Source: Burkholderia mayonis
GTDB lineage: Bacteria > Pseudomonadota > Gammaproteobacteria > Burkholderiales > Burkholderiaceae
Length of the DNA stretch: 64,000 nucleotides
NCBI RefSeq assembly: GCF_001523745.2
Contig: NZ_CP013386.1
Span: 2,852,001 to 2,916,000 of the forward strand
Reading direction: 5' to 3'
Each line of letters begins with the position of its first letter. The stretch's first letter is position 1. The notes below the pieces were generated by a model. It worked only from the letters and a program-made list of their open reading frames with translations, made no database searches and was not told where the DNA came from. Below, one piece after another: positions 1-10,089 of the stretch. The position numbers and the translations under genes were made by a program.

Positions 1-137
1 TAAGCCATGAACGTCACGTTTATCCGATGCCGATGAATGAATCGATTGTAAACCAGCGGAGAAACGTGCGCGCACGATGGCCGTCAAGGCGGCTGCGCCC
101 ATGGACGTGCGGCCTTCGCGCGGGCGCTCGGGCAATG

Positions 138-170
138 CAAAAAGCCCGCGGCGTGCGCCGCGGGAATTCG
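138..170 (-). terminator. Rho-independent terminator after the comEA-like gene
   Basis: An 8-bp GC-only inverted repeat (145-152 with 157-164, 4-nt loop) is followed on the minus strand by CTTTTTG. It lies about 90 bp past the stop of the helix-hairpin-helix gene and would end the minus-strand envelope cluster. Confidence 0.7.
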
Positions 171-251
171 CCGCCGAAGCGGCGCCTGAAGGAGGCATCA
201 CCCAACCGCCGGCCGCTGGACCGCCGGCGCCGGCATCGTCAGCAGACCGGA

Positions 252-569
252 TTATTTCTTGCCGGCAGCGGCCGCTTTCTGCGGGGCCGTGGAGGCGGCA
301 GGCGCACGCGCCGCGCCGATCGCGAGGCCTTCGGCCTGCAAGCGCTCGACCGTCTTGCCGCCCATGCCCTTCACGCGCCGCGCGAGGTCGGCCGCATCCT
401 TGTACGGGCCGTGCGCGGTCCGCTCGTCGACGATCGCCCTGGCCTTCGCCGGACCGATACCCTTGATGCCGCGCAGCGCATCGTCGTTCGCGACGTTGAC
501 GTCGACGGCAGCCCATCCGTGTGCGGCCGCGGCGCACAGCGCGACCGCCGCGAGAAGTTTCTTCAGCAT
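252..569 (-). CDS. ComEA-like helix-hairpin-helix DNA-binding protein
   Basis: A 105-residue protein with a Sec-type signal peptide (about residues 1-21, KK then an Ala/Leu-rich core). One ComEA-type helix-hairpin-helix domain follows (about 23-85), with the motif GIKGIGPAKARAIV and a second hairpin around GMGGKTVERL. The tail is Ala/Lys-rich. The family binds DNA without sequence specificity, usually at the cell surface during natural transformation. Many betaproteobacteria carry such short solitary copies with no proven competence role. It is the last gene of the minus-strand cluster, 70 bp after hldD, with a terminator behind it. The domain call is firm; a role in DNA uptake is inference. 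Confidence 0.85.
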   Translation of the reverse strand: MLKKLLAAVALCAAAAHGWAAVDVNVANDDALRGIKGIGPAKARAIVDERTAHGPYKDAADLARRVKGMGGKTVERLQAEGLAIGAARAPAASTAPQKAAAAGKK

Positions 570-639
570 CTGGATCTCCGTAAAAAACGGCCGGCGGCTG
601 CCGACCGTGAGATCCAGTCTAAGGACGCGGGCGCGTTGC

Positions 640-1632
640 TTACAGTTGGCCGAACAGCCAACGCACGTAGCGATCGACGCCCTCTTGCACCGTCAGGAAC
701 GGCGCATCGTAGCCGGCCGCGCGCAACTTCGTCTGGTCGGCCTGCGTGAAGCACTGGTACTTGCCGCGCAGCGCGTCCGGGAACGGCACGTATTCGACGA
801 GGCCCTGCTCGACCTGCTCGGCGAGCGTGAGCGACGGCTTGCCTTCGAGCGCGCGCAGCGTGTTGACGACCGTCGTCGCGATGTCGTTGAACGGCTGCGC
901 GCGGCCGGTGCCAAGATTGAAGATGCCCGACTTCTCCGGATGATCGAAGAAATACAGGTTCACCTTCGCGACGTCCTCGGCCGACACGAAATCGCGCGTC
1001 TGCTCGCCCGGACCATAGCCGTTGTATTCGCCGAACAGTTTGACCTTGCCTTCGGCGCGGAACTGGTTGAAGTTGTGGAACGCGACCGACGCCATCCGGC
1101 CCTTGTGCGACTCGCGCGGACCGTACACGTTGAAGTAGCGGAAGCCCGCGATCTGGCTCTTCGCGCCCGGCATCACGCGGCGGATCACCTGGTCGAACAG
1201 GAACTTCGAATAGCCGTAGACGTTGAGCGGCGCTTCGACCTCGCGCTCTTCGACGAAGCGGCTCGACCCGCCGTAGATTGCGGCCGACGACGCGTACAGG
1301 AACTGCGCGCCCTGCGCGAGACACGCGTCGAGCACCGCACGGCTGTAGCGGAAATTGTTGTCCATCATGTAGCGACCGTCGGTTTCCATCGTGTCCGAAC
1401 AGGCGCCTTCGTGAAACACCGCGCGCACCTTGCCGAAATCGCCGCGCGTGAAGCGCTCGACGAACTCGGTCTTGTCGAGGTAGTCGTCGATCTCGCAATC
1501 GACGAGGTTCTTGAATTTGTCCGCGCGCGTCAGGTTGTCGACCGCGATGATGCGCGTCTCGCCACGCTCGTTCAGCGCGTTGACGATGTTCGCGCCGATG
1601 AAGCCGGCCGCGCCGGTAACGATGAGAGTCAT
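640..1632 (-). CDS. hldD: ADP-L-glycero-D-manno-heptose 6-epimerase
   Basis: 330 residues, the usual family length, starting at the ATG of [14 protein letters not shown] longer in-frame upstream extension has no SDR character and was rejected. The enzyme converts ADP-D-glycero-D-manno-heptose to ADP-L-glycero-D-manno-heptose, the inner-core LPS heptose donor, in the cytoplasm. Visible features are the Rossmann GxxGxxG (residues 7-13), the short-chain dehydrogenase Tyr139-x3-Lys143 pair, and the FNVYGPRE motif typical of HldD. It lies 58 bp downstream of the heptose kinase gene on the same strand, so two steps of one pathway are adjacent. Confidence 0.95.
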   Translation of the reverse strand: MTLIVTGAAGFIGANIVNALNERGETRIIAVDNLTRADKFKNLVDCEIDDYLDKTEFVERFTRGDFGKVRAVFHEGACSDTMETDGRYMMDNNFRYSRAVLDACLAQGAQFLYASSAAIYGGSSRFVEEREVEAPLNVYGYSKFLFDQVIRRVMPGAKSQIAGFRYFNVYGPRESHKGRMASVAFHNFNQFRAEGKVKLFGEYNGYGPGEQTRDFVSAEDVAKVNLYFFDHPEKSGIFNLGTGRAQPFNDIATTVVNTLRALEGKPSLTLAEQVEQGLVEYVPFPDALRGKYQCFTQADQTKLRAAGYDAPFLTVQEGVDRYVRWLFGQL

Positions 1633-1690
1633 GATCGTCCTACCGATAAGAGTGTGCGCACGGCGCGCGGCAGCGCGCGCCGTGCGCCGT

Positions 1691-2677
1691 TCAATGAAAC
1701 AGTTCGTCGTACTCGACAGTCGCGGTGCCGAGCTTGCCGACCACGATGCCCGCCGCGCGATTCGCGAGCACGACCGCTTCGACGAGCGGCAGCCCCGCGC
1801 CGAGCATCGTCGCAACGGTTGCGATCACCGTGTCGCCCGCGCCCGACACGTCGTACACTTCGCGCGCGAGCGCGCTGACGTGCAGCTCGCCATCGTTCGA
1901 AAAGAGCGTCATCCCCTCTTCCGAACGCGTGAGCAAGAGCGCGTCGAGCGCGAGTTCGCCGCGCAGCTTCGTCACGCGCGCGCGCAGATCGTCCTCGGAC
2001 GTCCACTGCCCGACGACCTCGCGCAGCTCCGTGCGGTTCGGCGTGATCAGCGACGCGCCGCGATAGCGCGCCCAGTCGGCGCCCTTCGGATCGACGAGCA
2101 CGGGCTTGCCCGCCGCACGCGCCTTCGCGATCATCGTCGTCACGTGCGTGAGCCCGCCCTTCGCGTAATCCGACATCAGCACGACGTCGTACGACGGCAG
2201 CAGCGCATCGAAGCGCGCGAGCCCCGCGAGCAGCACTTCGTGCGTCGGCGCGGCCTCGAAATCGACGCGCAGCAATTGCTGCTGGTGCGCAAGCACGCGC
2301 AGCTTGATCGTCGTCGGCAGCGACGGATCGCGCTCGAGATACGGCGTCACGCCACTCGCGCCGAGCAGTTCGACGATCCGCTCGCCCGGCTCGTCGCCAC
2401 CGACGACGCACAGAAGGCCCGCCTGGCCGCCGAGCGTCACCGCGTTGCGCGCGACGTTCGCCGCGCCGCCCAGCCGCTCCTCCTGCCGCTGCACGTGCAC
2501 GACGGGCACGGGCGCTTCGGGCGAGATCCGGTTGACGTTGCCGAACCAGTAGCGATCGAGCATCACGTCGCCGACGACGAGCACGCGCGATTTCGCGATC
2601 TGCTCGCGCGCCACGACGCGCGCCGTGGCGGGCAACGCCGCATGCTTATGCGCGCTCGGAAGAGATGGGCTCGACAT
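1691..2677 (-). CDS. hldA: D-glycero-beta-D-manno-heptose-7-phosphate kinase (HldA type)
   Basis: About 328 residues from the ATG at 2677. It is a PfkB/ribokinase-fold sugar kinase that phosphorylates heptose-7-phosphate at C1 to the 1,7-bisphosphate, a precursor of ADP-heptose. Visible features are GDVMLDRYW near residue 36, the substrate-side GGAANVA at 70-76, and the anion-hole GAGD at 279-282 with Asp282 as predicted base. The nucleotidyltransferase domain of the enterobacterial fusion HldE is absent. A separate HldC adenylyltransferase must therefore be encoded elsewhere. The start overlaps the end of ugd by 32 bp, suggesting translational coupling. RfaE domain I is the older name. Confidence 0.92.
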   Translation of the reverse strand: MSSPSLPSAHKHAALPATARVVAREQIAKSRVLVVGDVMLDRYWFGNVNRISPEAPVPVVHVQRQEERLGGAANVARNAVTLGGQAGLLCVVGGDEPGERIVELLGASGVTPYLERDPSLPTTIKLRVLAHQQQLLRVDFEAAPTHEVLLAGLARFDALLPSYDVVLMSDYAKGGLTHVTTMIAKARAAGKPVLVDPKGADWARYRGASLITPNRTELREVVGQWTSEDDLRARVTKLRGELALDALLLTRSEEGMTLFSNDGELHVSALAREVYDVSGAGDTVIATVATMLGAGLPLVEAVVLANRAAGIVVGKLGTATVEYDELFH

Positions 2678-4046
2678 AGGGGCGTCCAATCGCGTGGTAA
2701 TCGATGCCGAGCTCGGCCATCGCATCGGGTTCGTACAGGTTGCGGCCGTCGAAGATCACGGGCGCCTTCAGCACCGACTTCAGATGCGTGAAATCCGGGC
2801 TCTTGAATTCCTTCCATTCGGTGACGATCACGAGCGCGTCCGCGCCCGCGAGCGCATCGTCGGCCGAGTCGACGAACGCGAGCTGCGCGAGCGCGTCGGG
2901 CGCATCGCGCAGATCGAGCGCGAACACGCGCCGCGCTTCGTCGACCGCGACGGGATCGTATGCGCGCACCGTCGCGCCGCGCGCGAGCAGCGACGCGATC
3001 AGACGCCGGCTCGGCGCTTCGCGCATGTCGTCGGTGTTCGGCTTGAACGCAAGCCCCCAGACGGCGAACGTGCGGCCCGTCAGGTCGGCGCCGTAGCGCT
3101 TCTCGATCTTGTCGAGCAGCACGTTCTTCTGTGCGTGATTCACGTCCTCGACCGCCTCGAGAATCTTGAGCGGCTGGCCGTTCTCGCTCGCAGTGCGGAT
3201 GAGCGCCTGCACGTCCTTCGGAAAGCACGAGCCGCCGTAGCCGACGCCTGCATACAGAAAGTGATAGCCGATCCGCGGATCGGAGCCGATCCCGCGCCGC
3301 ACCGCTTCGATGTCGGCGCCGACGCGATCCGCGAGATTCGACATCTCGTTCATGAACGAGATGCGCGTCGCAAGCATTGCGTTCGCCGCGTACTTCGAGA
3401 ATTCGGCCGAGCGCACGTCCATGTAGATCGTTCGCTCGTGGTTGCGGTTGAACGGCGCGTAGAGCTTCTTCATCTTCTCGCGGGCGATTGCGCCCGCTGC
3501 GTCGTCGTCGACGCCGATGATGATCCGGTCAGGACGCATGAAATCGTCGACGGCCGCGCCTTCCTTCAGGAATTCGGGATTCGACACGACCGAAAAGCGA
3601 TGCTCGGCGCTGCCGGCGAGCCCGCGCGCGGAGAGCGCCTCTTCGACCACGCCGCGCACGCGCTGCGCGGTGCCGACGGGCACCGTCGACTTGTCGACGA
3701 TCACTTTGTAGCCCGTCATGTAGCGGCCGATGTTGCGCGCGGCCTCGAGCACGTACTGCAGATCGGCGGAACCGTCCTCGTCGGGCGGCGTACCGACCGC
3801 GATGAACTGGATCTCGCCGTGCGCGACGCTCGCCTCGACATCGGTCGAGAACGTGATGCGCCCCGCCGCGCGGGTGCGCGCGATGATTTCCTGCAGCCCG
3901 GGCTCGTGAATCGGCATGCCGCCGTCGTTCAGGATGTCGATCTTGCGAGGATCGACGTCGAGACAGAACACGTCGTGGCCGATCTCGGCGAGACACGCGC
4001 CGGTGACGAGGCCCACATAGCCCGTGCCGATGATGGTGATCTTCAT
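2646..4046 (-). CDS. ugd: UDP-glucose 6-dehydrogenase
   Basis: 466 residues, close to typical bacterial UDP-glucose dehydrogenases. It oxidises UDP-glucose to UDP-glucuronate with two NAD+. This feeds L-Ara4N modification of lipid A/core and uronic-acid polysaccharides. The N-terminal Rossmann motif is GTGYVGLV (7-14), the catalytic Cys274 sits in GGSCFPKD, and [20 protein letters not shown] marks the C-terminal UDP-binding domain. It lies 91 bp after lapB and overlaps hldA. This links nucleotide-sugar supply to heptose synthesis and LPS assembly control. Ara4N on lipid A underlies the polymyxin resistance of Burkholderia in general; that connection is established for the genus, not shown here. 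Confidence 0.95.
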   Translation of the reverse strand: MKITIIGTGYVGLVTGACLAEIGHDVFCLDVDPRKIDILNDGGMPIHEPGLQEIIARTRAAGRITFSTDVEASVAHGEIQFIAVGTPPDEDGSADLQYVLEAARNIGRYMTGYKVIVDKSTVPVGTAQRVRGVVEEALSARGLAGSAEHRFSVVSNPEFLKEGAAVDDFMRPDRIIIGVDDDAAGAIAREKMKKLYAPFNRNHERTIYMDVRSAEFSKYAANAMLATRISFMNEMSNLADRVGADIEAVRRGIGSDPRIGYHFLYAGVGYGGSCFPKDVQALIRTASENGQPLKILEAVEDVNHAQKNVLLDKIEKRYGADLTGRTFAVWGLAFKPNTDDMREAPSRRLIASLLARGATVRAYDPVAVDEARRVFALDLRDAPDALAQLAFVDSADDALAGADALVIVTEWKEFKSPDFTHLKSVLKAPVIFDGRNLYEPDAMAELGIDYHAIGRPYVEPISSERA

Positions 4047-4137
4047 AAGTATTCCGATGATTCGCTCGAGCGGACGACGTCCGCCCGGTTCAGGCCCGCG
4101 GCGGCGATCTCACGCCATCCCGCGCGGCCTGCCCCCA

Positions 4138-5307
4138 TTACGCAACGGCAGGTTCGACGCGCCGCGGCGCGTAGGTTTCCCATCCGCTGCATCCAGGGCA
4201 CTGCCAGTAGAAGAGGCGCGCCCGGAAACCGCAATTCTGGCATGTATATCGTGGCAAATTCTTGGTGCGCTGCTTGACGAGCAAGCGCATCATTTCGAGC
4301 TCCGCGCGGCGCGGCTCGCCGGCCGTCGCGATCTGCGCGTCGAGCAAATGCAGCATGCCGGACAGGTTCGGCGCCTTCTCCATCTGCGTGCGCGCGAGCG
4401 CGTGCGCGACGTCGTTGCCGCGCATCTGCGCGACGTACTGATAGACGACGTCGAGCAGATCGTTCGACGGATAGCGTTCCGCATAGCCCGTCAGCAGCTC
4501 GGCGCCGTCGGCCGCCTGATCGAGCGCAGTGTAGGACTTCATCAGCTTGTCGGCGACGAGCGGCAGATACGCGGGATTCTGCATCTCGATACGGCGCCAG
4601 TGTTCGATCGCCGCGCGATGGTCGCCCGCCGCGGCGGCCGCGTCGCCCGACAGGATCGTTGCGCGCGCGTTCTGCGGATTCACCGTGAGCGCCTCGCGCA
4701 AATGCTCGGTCGCGAGCGCGGCATTCTTGCGCAGCAGCGCGTCCTGCGCGAGTTCGCAATGGAACTGCGAGATCTCGGTCGCGAGACGCGGCGCGCCCAT
4801 CGACTCGATCCGCGCCGCGGTGTCGATCGACTTGTTCCAGTCCTTCTCGATCTCGTAGATCGTGAGGAGCGCGCGCTGCGCGTCGAGCGCGTAGTCGCCT
4901 TCGGAGAGCTTGTGGAACGCCTCTTCCGCGCGGTCGAGCAGGCCCGCCTTCAGGAAGTCCTGCCCGAGCTCGAAGAGCGCGTGGTCGCGCTCGTTCACGG
5001 GCAGATCGTTGCGGCTCAGCAGGTTCTGATGAACGCGGATCGCGCGGTCCGTCTCGCCGCGCCGACGAAACAGGTTGCCGAGCGCGAAGTGCAGCTCGAC
5101 CGTTTCGGGATCGAGCTTCGCGACTTCGATGAACGCGTCGATGGCTTTGTCCGGCTGTTCGTTCAGCAGGAAGTTCAGGCCGCGGAAATAGGAGCGCGGC
5201 AGATTCGCGCTCTCGGACAGCAGTTTGTTGAGGTCGTAGCGCGACGCCATCCAGCCGAGCGCGAACGCGACGGGAATGGCGAGCAGCCACCAGAAATCGA
5301 GATCCAT
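4138..5307 (-). CDS. lapB: LPS assembly protein LapB (YciM)
   Basis: 389 residues with one N-terminal membrane anchor (about residues 5-20), a cytoplasmic run of TPR repeats (about 35-340) and a C-terminal rubredoxin-type metal knuckle with Cys356/Cys359 and Cys370/Cys373. In E. coli LapB recruits FtsH to degrade LpxC and so sets lipid A output, and it also acts as a docking platform for LPS enzymes. All four metal Cys are present and the length matches. It lies 52 bp after lapA, as in E. coli, and is followed by ugd and the heptose genes, an unusually tight grouping of control and biosynthesis. Confidence 0.93.
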   Translation of the reverse strand: MDLDFWWLLAIPVAFALGWMASRYDLNKLLSESANLPRSYFRGLNFLLNEQPDKAIDAFIEVAKLDPETVELHFALGNLFRRRGETDRAIRVHQNLLSRNDLPVNERDHALFELGQDFLKAGLLDRAEEAFHKLSEGDYALDAQRALLTIYEIEKDWNKSIDTAARIESMGAPRLATEISQFHCELAQDALLRKNAALATEHLREALTVNPQNARATILSGDAAAAAGDHRAAIEHWRRIEMQNPAYLPLVADKLMKSYTALDQAADGAELLTGYAERYPSNDLLDVVYQYVAQMRGNDVAHALARTQMEKAPNLSGMLHLLDAQIATAGEPRRAELEMMRLLVKQRTKNLPRYTCQNCGFRARLFYWQCPGCSGWETYAPRRVEPAVA

Positions 5308-5359
5308 GCGACGTGTCGAAAAAAACCTTGGCCGCGCACGGTGCGCGGCGTCGGCATCG

Positions 5360-5653
5360 TTAAATGACGGGCGGCATCGGCGGCTGGTCGATGACGGCCG
5401 GGTTCTCGCGCGCCGCGCGCAAGTCGCGCTTCAGGCGGCCGTTCTCCATTCGCATCCGGAAGATCGCGGGCAGCGCCGACAACAGACCGGCGATCAGGCC
5501 GACGCCGAAGAACGCGAGACCGATCAGGATCAACGGAGCCTGCCAGTTGTAACCGGCGAGGAAATTCAGCGTGGCGCTTTGCGTATTGGCCAACGCAAGC
5601 ACGAGCAGCAGCACGAACACCAGCACACGGATCAACCAGACGATGAACTTCAT
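5360..5653 (-). CDS. lapA: LapA-domain inner-membrane protein (DUF1049)
   Basis: 97 residues from the ATG at 5653. The upstream in-frame extension runs back through the ihfB terminator and was rejected. Two hydrophobic helices (about 4-24 and 40-63) flank the short loop containing TQSATLNF typical of the LapA domain, followed by a charged region (MRMENGRLKRDLRAAREN) that may form a short coiled coil. LapA is the membrane partner of LapB in LPS assembly. It heads the envelope cluster and is separated from ihfB by a terminator, so a promoter should lie at about 5660-5800. Confidence 0.88.
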   Translation of the reverse strand: MKFIVWLIRVLVFVLLLVLALANTQSATLNFLAGYNWQAPLILIGLAFFGVGLIAGLLSALPAIFRMRMENGRLKRDLRAARENPAVIDQPPMPPVI

Positions 5654-5809
5654 GACTCCCTCTCTTTGACTGAGATTGTTCGGCAGCGCGCGCGACTCCC
5701 CTTCGCAGCGCGTCAGGCGCCCCGTATTGTAAAGGATGCCTTTAGCGCTTCGCGAATCGGTTCTGCCGGCGCTTGACGCGCTTCGCGAAACCCGCGCTGC
5801 GTGCGCCCA

Positions 5810-5842
5810 AAGAAAAAGCGCCCGCAAGGGGCGCTTTCTTTC
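5810..5842 (-). terminator. Rho-independent terminator after ihfB
   Basis: On the minus strand the repeat AGCGCCCCTTGCGGGCGCT is followed by TTTTCTTT. It sits 40 bp past the ihfB stop and separates the rpsA-ihfB transcription unit from lapA. Confidence 0.8.
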
Positions 5843-5879
5843 GGCCAAACTGGTTCGGCATCGGCTTGCGGCTGAACCG

Positions 5880-6203
5880 TCACTGGCTATCTTCCGGTTC
5901 GTCGTTCTTCAACGGCTCGCCGGCGCGGCCGTCGACGCGCTCACGCAATTCCTTGCCGGGCTTGAAGTGCGGTACGTACTTCTCGGGCACCTGCACTTTC
6001 TCCCCCGACTTCGGATTGCGCCCGACACGCGCCGGGCGGCGGTTCAAACCGAAGCTGCCGAAGCCGCGAATTTCGATGCGATGCCCTTTCGACAGTGCGT
6101 CGGACATCGCATCGAGCATCGTTTTCACCGCGAAATCCGCATCCTTCAACACGAGTTGCGGAAATCGCGATGCCAACTGGGCGACCAACTCGGATTTGGT
6201 CAT
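5880..6203 (-). CDS. ihfB: Integration host factor subunit beta
   Basis: 107 residues of the HU/IHF fold, starting [10 protein letters not shown]. The DNA-intercalating beta-arm RNPKSGE and the body motif [10 protein letters not shown] are present. The C-terminal tail after about residue 95 is somewhat longer than in E. coli IhfB (94 aa). Heterodimerised with IhfA it bends DNA at consensus sites in recombination, phage integration and sigma-54 promoters. It follows rpsA by 22 bp, the conserved proteobacterial order, and ends at a clear terminator. Confidence 0.96.
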   Translation of the reverse strand: MTKSELVAQLASRFPQLVLKDADFAVKTMLDAMSDALSKGHRIEIRGFGSFGLNRRPARVGRNPKSGEKVQVPEKYVPHFKPGKELRERVDGRAGEPLKNDEPEDSQ

Positions 6204-6225
6204 ACTTCAGCAGACCTCGCGAGGC

Positions 6226-7938
6226 TTACTGGTTCTGGCCGTCGAGCTTCGCCTTCAGCAGCGCGCCGAGGTTGGTCGTACCAGTCGCAGCGGCGCTCGA
6301 ATCGGCTTGCAGGCCGCGCATCGCTTCCTGCTGCTCGGCCGAATCCTTCGCCTTGATCGACAGGTTGATGCCGCGCGACTTGCGATCGATGTTGATCACC
6401 ATCGCGTTGACCTTGTCGCCTTCCTTTAGCACGTTGCGTGCGTCTTCGACGCGATCCTGCGAGATTTCCGACGCGCGCAGATAGCCTTCGACGTCCGGCG
6501 TCAGCGTGATGACCGCGCCCTTCGCGTCGACCGACTTCACGACGCCGTCGACGATCGAGCCCTTGTCGTTCATTGCAACGTAGTTGCTGAACGGATCGCC
6601 TTCGAGCTGCTTGATGCCGAGCGAGATGCGTTCCTTCTCGACGTCGATGCCGAGCACGATTGCCTCGACTTCGTCGCCCTTCTTGTACTTGCGAACCGCT
6701 TCTTCGCCAGCTTCGCTCCACGACAGGTCCGACAGGTGGACGAGGCCGTCGATGCCGCCCGGCAGACCGATGAACACGCCGAAGTCGGTGATCGACTTGA
6801 TCGCGCCCGTGATCTTGTCGCCCTTCTTGAAGTTGCGGCTGAAGTCGTCCCACGGATTCGGCTTGCACTGCTTCATGCCGAGGCTGATACGACGACGGTC
6901 TTCGTCGATCTCGAGGACCATGACTTCGACTTCGTCGCCGAGCTGAACGACCTTCGACGGAGCGACGTTCTTGTTCGTCCAGTCCATTTCCGACACGTGG
7001 ACGAGGCCTTCGATGCCCGATTCCACTTCGACGAACGCGCCGTAGTCGGTGATGTTCGTGACCTTGCCGAACAGGCGCGTGCCCGACGGGTAACGGCGCG
7101 AGATGCCTTCCCACGGATCGTCGCCCAGTTGCTTGATGCCGAGCGACACGCGGTTCTTCTCTTGGTCGAACTTGAGGATCTTCGCGGTGACTTCCTGGCC
7201 GACCGACAGGACTTCGCTCGGGTGACGCACGCGGCGCCATGCGATGTCGGTGATGTGCAGCAGGCCGTCGATGCCGCCCAGATCCACGAACGCGCCGTAG
7301 TCGGTGATGTTCTTGACCACGCCGTTGACGATCGCGCCTTCCTTCAGCGTCTCGAGCAGCTTCGCGCGCTCTTCGCCTTGGGTCGCTTCGATCACCGCGC
7401 GGCGCGACAGCACGACGTTGTTACGCTTGCGATCGAGCTTGATGACGCGGAACTCGAGCGTCTTGCCTTCGTACGGCGTCGTGTCCTTGACGGGACGCGT
7501 GTCGACGAGCGAACCCGGCAGGAACGCGCGGATGCCGTTGACCATCACGGTCATGCCGCCCTTCACCTTGCCGGTGATCGTGCCGGTGACGAGTTCGTTG
7601 TTGTCGAGCGCCTTTTCCAGCGACAGCCACGATGCAAGGCGCTTCGCCTTGTCGCGCGACAGGATCGTGTCGCCGTAGCCGTTTTCGAGTGCGTCGATCG
7701 CGACGGACACGAAATCGCCCGACTGCACCTCAACCTCGCCCTGATCGTTCAGGAATTCCTCGATCGGAATGTAAGCCTCGGACTTGAGGCCTGCATTGAC
7801 GACCACGAAGTTGTGGTCGACACGCACGACTTCGGCGGAGATCACTTCGCCGGCGCGCATGTCTTGGCGGGTCAGCGACTCTTCGAACAGAGCCGCGAAG
7901 GATTCGGTATTCGGGGTGGAGGTTTGCAGGTCGGACAT
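6226..7938 (-). CDS. rpsA: 30S ribosomal protein S1
   Basis: 570 residues, within the usual six-domain size. Six S1/OB-fold repeats are visible, with recurrent [16 protein letters not shown] and DFGVFIGL motifs in domains 3-5. The first two repeats are degenerate ribosome-binding domains. S1 bridges mRNA to the 30S subunit and is needed for initiation on weakly Shine-Dalgarno-led messages. It lies between cmk and ihfB as in most proteobacteria. The leader between cmk and rpsA (7939-8081) holds a perfect 9-bp inverted repeat that may take part in autogenous control or termination. Confidence 0.98.
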   Translation of the reverse strand: MSDLQTSTPNTESFAALFEESLTRQDMRAGEVISAEVVRVDHNFVVVNAGLKSEAYIPIEEFLNDQGEVEVQSGDFVSVAIDALENGYGDTILSRDKAKRLASWLSLEKALDNNELVTGTITGKVKGGMTVMVNGIRAFLPGSLVDTRPVKDTTPYEGKTLEFRVIKLDRKRNNVVLSRRAVIEATQGEERAKLLETLKEGAIVNGVVKNITDYGAFVDLGGIDGLLHITDIAWRRVRHPSEVLSVGQEVTAKILKFDQEKNRVSLGIKQLGDDPWEGISRRYPSGTRLFGKVTNITDYGAFVEVESGIEGLVHVSEMDWTNKNVAPSKVVQLGDEVEVMVLEIDEDRRRISLGMKQCKPNPWDDFSRNFKKGDKITGAIKSITDFGVFIGLPGGIDGLVHLSDLSWSEAGEEAVRKYKKGDEVEAIVLGIDVEKERISLGIKQLEGDPFSNYVAMNDKGSIVDGVVKSVDAKGAVITLTPDVEGYLRASEISQDRVEDARNVLKEGDKVNAMVINIDRKSRGINLSIKAKDSAEQQEAMRGLQADSSAAATGTTNLGALLKAKLDGQNQ

Positions 7939-8036
7939 AAAAATCGGATTGTGCGTGGTTTCGCTCTACCGCCCGCACCGGCCGTCATGGCTGGCGACGC
8001 GCCCGCGAATCCACACGGGGTTAGGGTTTAACACAC

Positions 8037-8057
8037 GCTTCGCGCAACGCGCGAAGC
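8037..8057. repeat. Perfect inverted repeat in the cmk-rpsA intergenic region
   Basis: GCTTCGCGC (8037-8045) and GCGCGAAGC (8049-8057) with a 3-nt loop form a strong hairpin about 100 bp upstream of the rpsA start. No T-run follows on either strand, so it is not a standard terminator. It may be a processing or regulatory stem in the rpsA leader. Confidence 0.5.
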
Positions 8058-8081
8058 ACCTACTACGCTTTTGCCTCTATT

Positions 8082-8768
8082 TCAAGCGGGCTGGCCGAGC
8101 TCCCGGAACCACGCGAGGACCTGTTCGACCGATTGCTCGATCGTGAGGGCCGACGTGTCGAGGGGCCTGGCGTCTGCTGCGGGCTTGAGCGGCGCGGCTG
8201 CGCGATTGCTGTCGCGTGCGTCGCGTTCGCGCAAATCCTGAAGCAAGTTATCAATATTAGCAGAAAAACCTTTTTGCATCAATTGCTTATGCCGGCGCGC
8301 GGCGCGCGCCTCGACGCTCGCCGTCAGGAACACCTTCAGCACCGCGTCCGGGAAGATCACGGTCCCCATGTCGCGGCCGTCCGCGACGAGCCCCGGCGTC
8401 TTGCGGAACGCGCGCTGCCGCGCGACGAGCGCCGCGCGCACGCTCGCATGGACGGCGATCGCCGACGCCCGGTTGCCGACCGCTTCCGCACGGATCTCGT
8501 CGGACACGTCGACGCCGTCGAGCTGCGCGCAGCCCTCGCGGAACGTGATGTGGAGGCCGTCGACGAGCTTGGCGAGCGCGTCGGCGTCGTCGGGCTCGAC
8601 TTGGTAGCGGATGCTCGCGAGCGCGGCGAGCCGGTACAGCGCGCCGCTGTCGAGCAGGTGAAAACCGAGGTGCGCGGCGACGAGCGCCGCGACCGTGCCC
8701 TTGCCGGATGCGGTCGGGCCGTCGATCGTGATAACTGGGGTCGGGTGAAAAGGTCGAGTCGATTTCAT
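8082..8768 (-). CDS. cmk: Cytidylate kinase
   Basis: 228 residues, the standard bacterial length. It phosphorylates CMP and dCMP with ATP. The P-loop GPTASGKGT lies at 17-25, followed by LDSGALYR (substrate region) and the [12 protein letters not shown] segment near the middle that holds NMP-binding residues. It starts 16 bp after the aroA stop and precedes rpsA. Some related bacteria fuse AroA and Cmk; here they are separate, while it is TyrA and AroA that share a frame. Confidence 0.96.
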   Translation of the reverse strand: MKSTRPFHPTPVITIDGPTASGKGTVAALVAAHLGFHLLDSGALYRLAALASIRYQVEPDDADALAKLVDGLHITFREGCAQLDGVDVSDEIRAEAVGNRASAIAVHASVRAALVARQRAFRKTPGLVADGRDMGTVIFPDAVLKVFLTASVEARAARRHKQLMQKGFSANIDNLLQDLRERDARDSNRAAAPLKPAADARPLDTSALTIEQSVEQVLAWFRELGQPA

Positions 8769-8784
8769 CGGGTCAATACGGGCG

Positions 8785-10089
8785 TCAAGCCTTCGCGAGC
8801 GCCAGGAAACGGTCGAAATAGTCGGGAAACGTCTTGCCGACGCACTTCGGATCGTTGATGCGCACGGGCACGCCGCCCAGGCTCACGAGCGAGAAGCACA
8901 TCGCCATCCGGTGGTCGTCATAGGTGTCGATCGACGCGTTCGGCACGAGGTGCGCAGGCGGCGTCACGACAAGATAATCGGCACCCTCTTCGACCGTCGC
9001 GCCGACCTTGCGCAGCTCGGTCGCCATCGCGGCGATCCGGTCGGTCTCCTTCACACGCCAGCTGCCGATGTTACGCAGCGTGCTCGAGCCATCGGCAAAC
9101 AGCGCGGCGACCGCGATCGTCATCGCCGCGTCCGGAATCAGGTTGAAGTCCATGTCGATCGGTGCGAGCTTGCCGTGGTCGTGGCCGATGCCGCGCACCT
9201 CGATCCAGTCGTCGCCCATCGTCACGTTCGCGCCCATCCGCATCAGCGCGTTCGCGAAGCCGACGTCGCCCTGGATGCTCGCGTGGCCGACACCCTCGAC
9301 GCGCAGCGGCCCGCCGCCCAGCGCGCCCGCCGCGAGGAAGTACGACGCCGACGAGGCGTCGCCCTCGACCATGATCGTGCCGGGCGACCGGTACCGTACG
9401 CCCGCCGGCACCGTGAAGCGCTGCCAGCCGTCGCGCTCGACCGTCACGCCGAAGCGCGCCATCAGCTTGATCGTGATCTCGATGTAAGGCTTCGAGATCA
9501 GTTCGCCGTCGACCTCGACGACGCTCGCGCCGTCCTTCGCCTTCACGAGCGGCAGCGTCATCAGAAGCGCGGTCAGGAACTGGCTCGACACGTCGCCGCG
9601 CACGCGGATCGGCGCCTCGACCGAAATCGCCGCGGGCCGGATCCGGAGCGGCGGGAAGCCTTCGTTGCCTTCGTAGTCGATCTGCGCGCCGATCTGGCGC
9701 AGCCCGTCGACGAGATCGCCGATCGGACGCTCGTGCATCCGCGGCACGCCGTGGATCCGGTAGTCGCCGCCGTTGACCGCGAGCGCCGCCGTCAGCGGCC
9801 GCACTGCGGTGCCCGCGTTGCCGAGGAAGAGATCCGCCGATATCGCGGTGAACGCGCCGCGCGTGCCGCCGACGACGCAGGTATCGCCGTCGCGCGACAG
9901 CTTCACGCCGAGCTTGGCCAACGCGTCGAGCATCACGCGCGTGTCGTCGGAATCGAGCAGGTTCGTGACGGTCGTCTCGCCTTCCGCAAGCGCCGCAAGC
10001 AGCAGCACGCGGTTCGAGATGCTCTTCGAGCCGGGCAGACGCACCGTGCCTTGCGCATGGGAGAACGGGCCGAGATCGAGATGTTCCAT
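8785..10089 (-). CDS. aroA: 3-phosphoshikimate 1-carboxyvinyltransferase (EPSP synthase)
   Basis: 434 residues from the ATG at 10089, which has an AGGA Shine-Dalgarno 6 nt upstream. The enzyme condenses shikimate-3-phosphate with PEP in the shikimate pathway. Diagnostic motifs are PGSKSISNR near the N-terminus, [13 protein letters not shown], and DDHRMAM near the C-terminus. The frame is open straight through from tyrA upstream with no stop codon between. AroA may therefore be made as the C-terminal half of a TyrA-AroA protein, as a separate product from the internal ATG, or both. The good internal Shine-Dalgarno argues for at least some separate AroA. Confidence 0.95.
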   Translation of the reverse strand: MEHLDLGPFSHAQGTVRLPGSKSISNRVLLLAALAEGETTVTNLLDSDDTRVMLDALAKLGVKLSRDGDTCVVGGTRGAFTAISADLFLGNAGTAVRPLTAALAVNGGDYRIHGVPRMHERPIGDLVDGLRQIGAQIDYEGNEGFPPLRIRPAAISVEAPIRVRGDVSSQFLTALLMTLPLVKAKDGASVVEVDGELISKPYIEITIKLMARFGVTVERDGWQRFTVPAGVRYRSPGTIMVEGDASSASYFLAAGALGGGPLRVEGVGHASIQGDVGFANALMRMGANVTMGDDWIEVRGIGHDHGKLAPIDMDFNLIPDAAMTIAVAALFADGSSTLRNIGSWRVKETDRIAAMATELRKVGATVEEGADYLVVTPPAHLVPNASIDTYDDHRMAMCFSLVSLGGVPVRINDPKCVGKTFPDYFDRFLALAKA

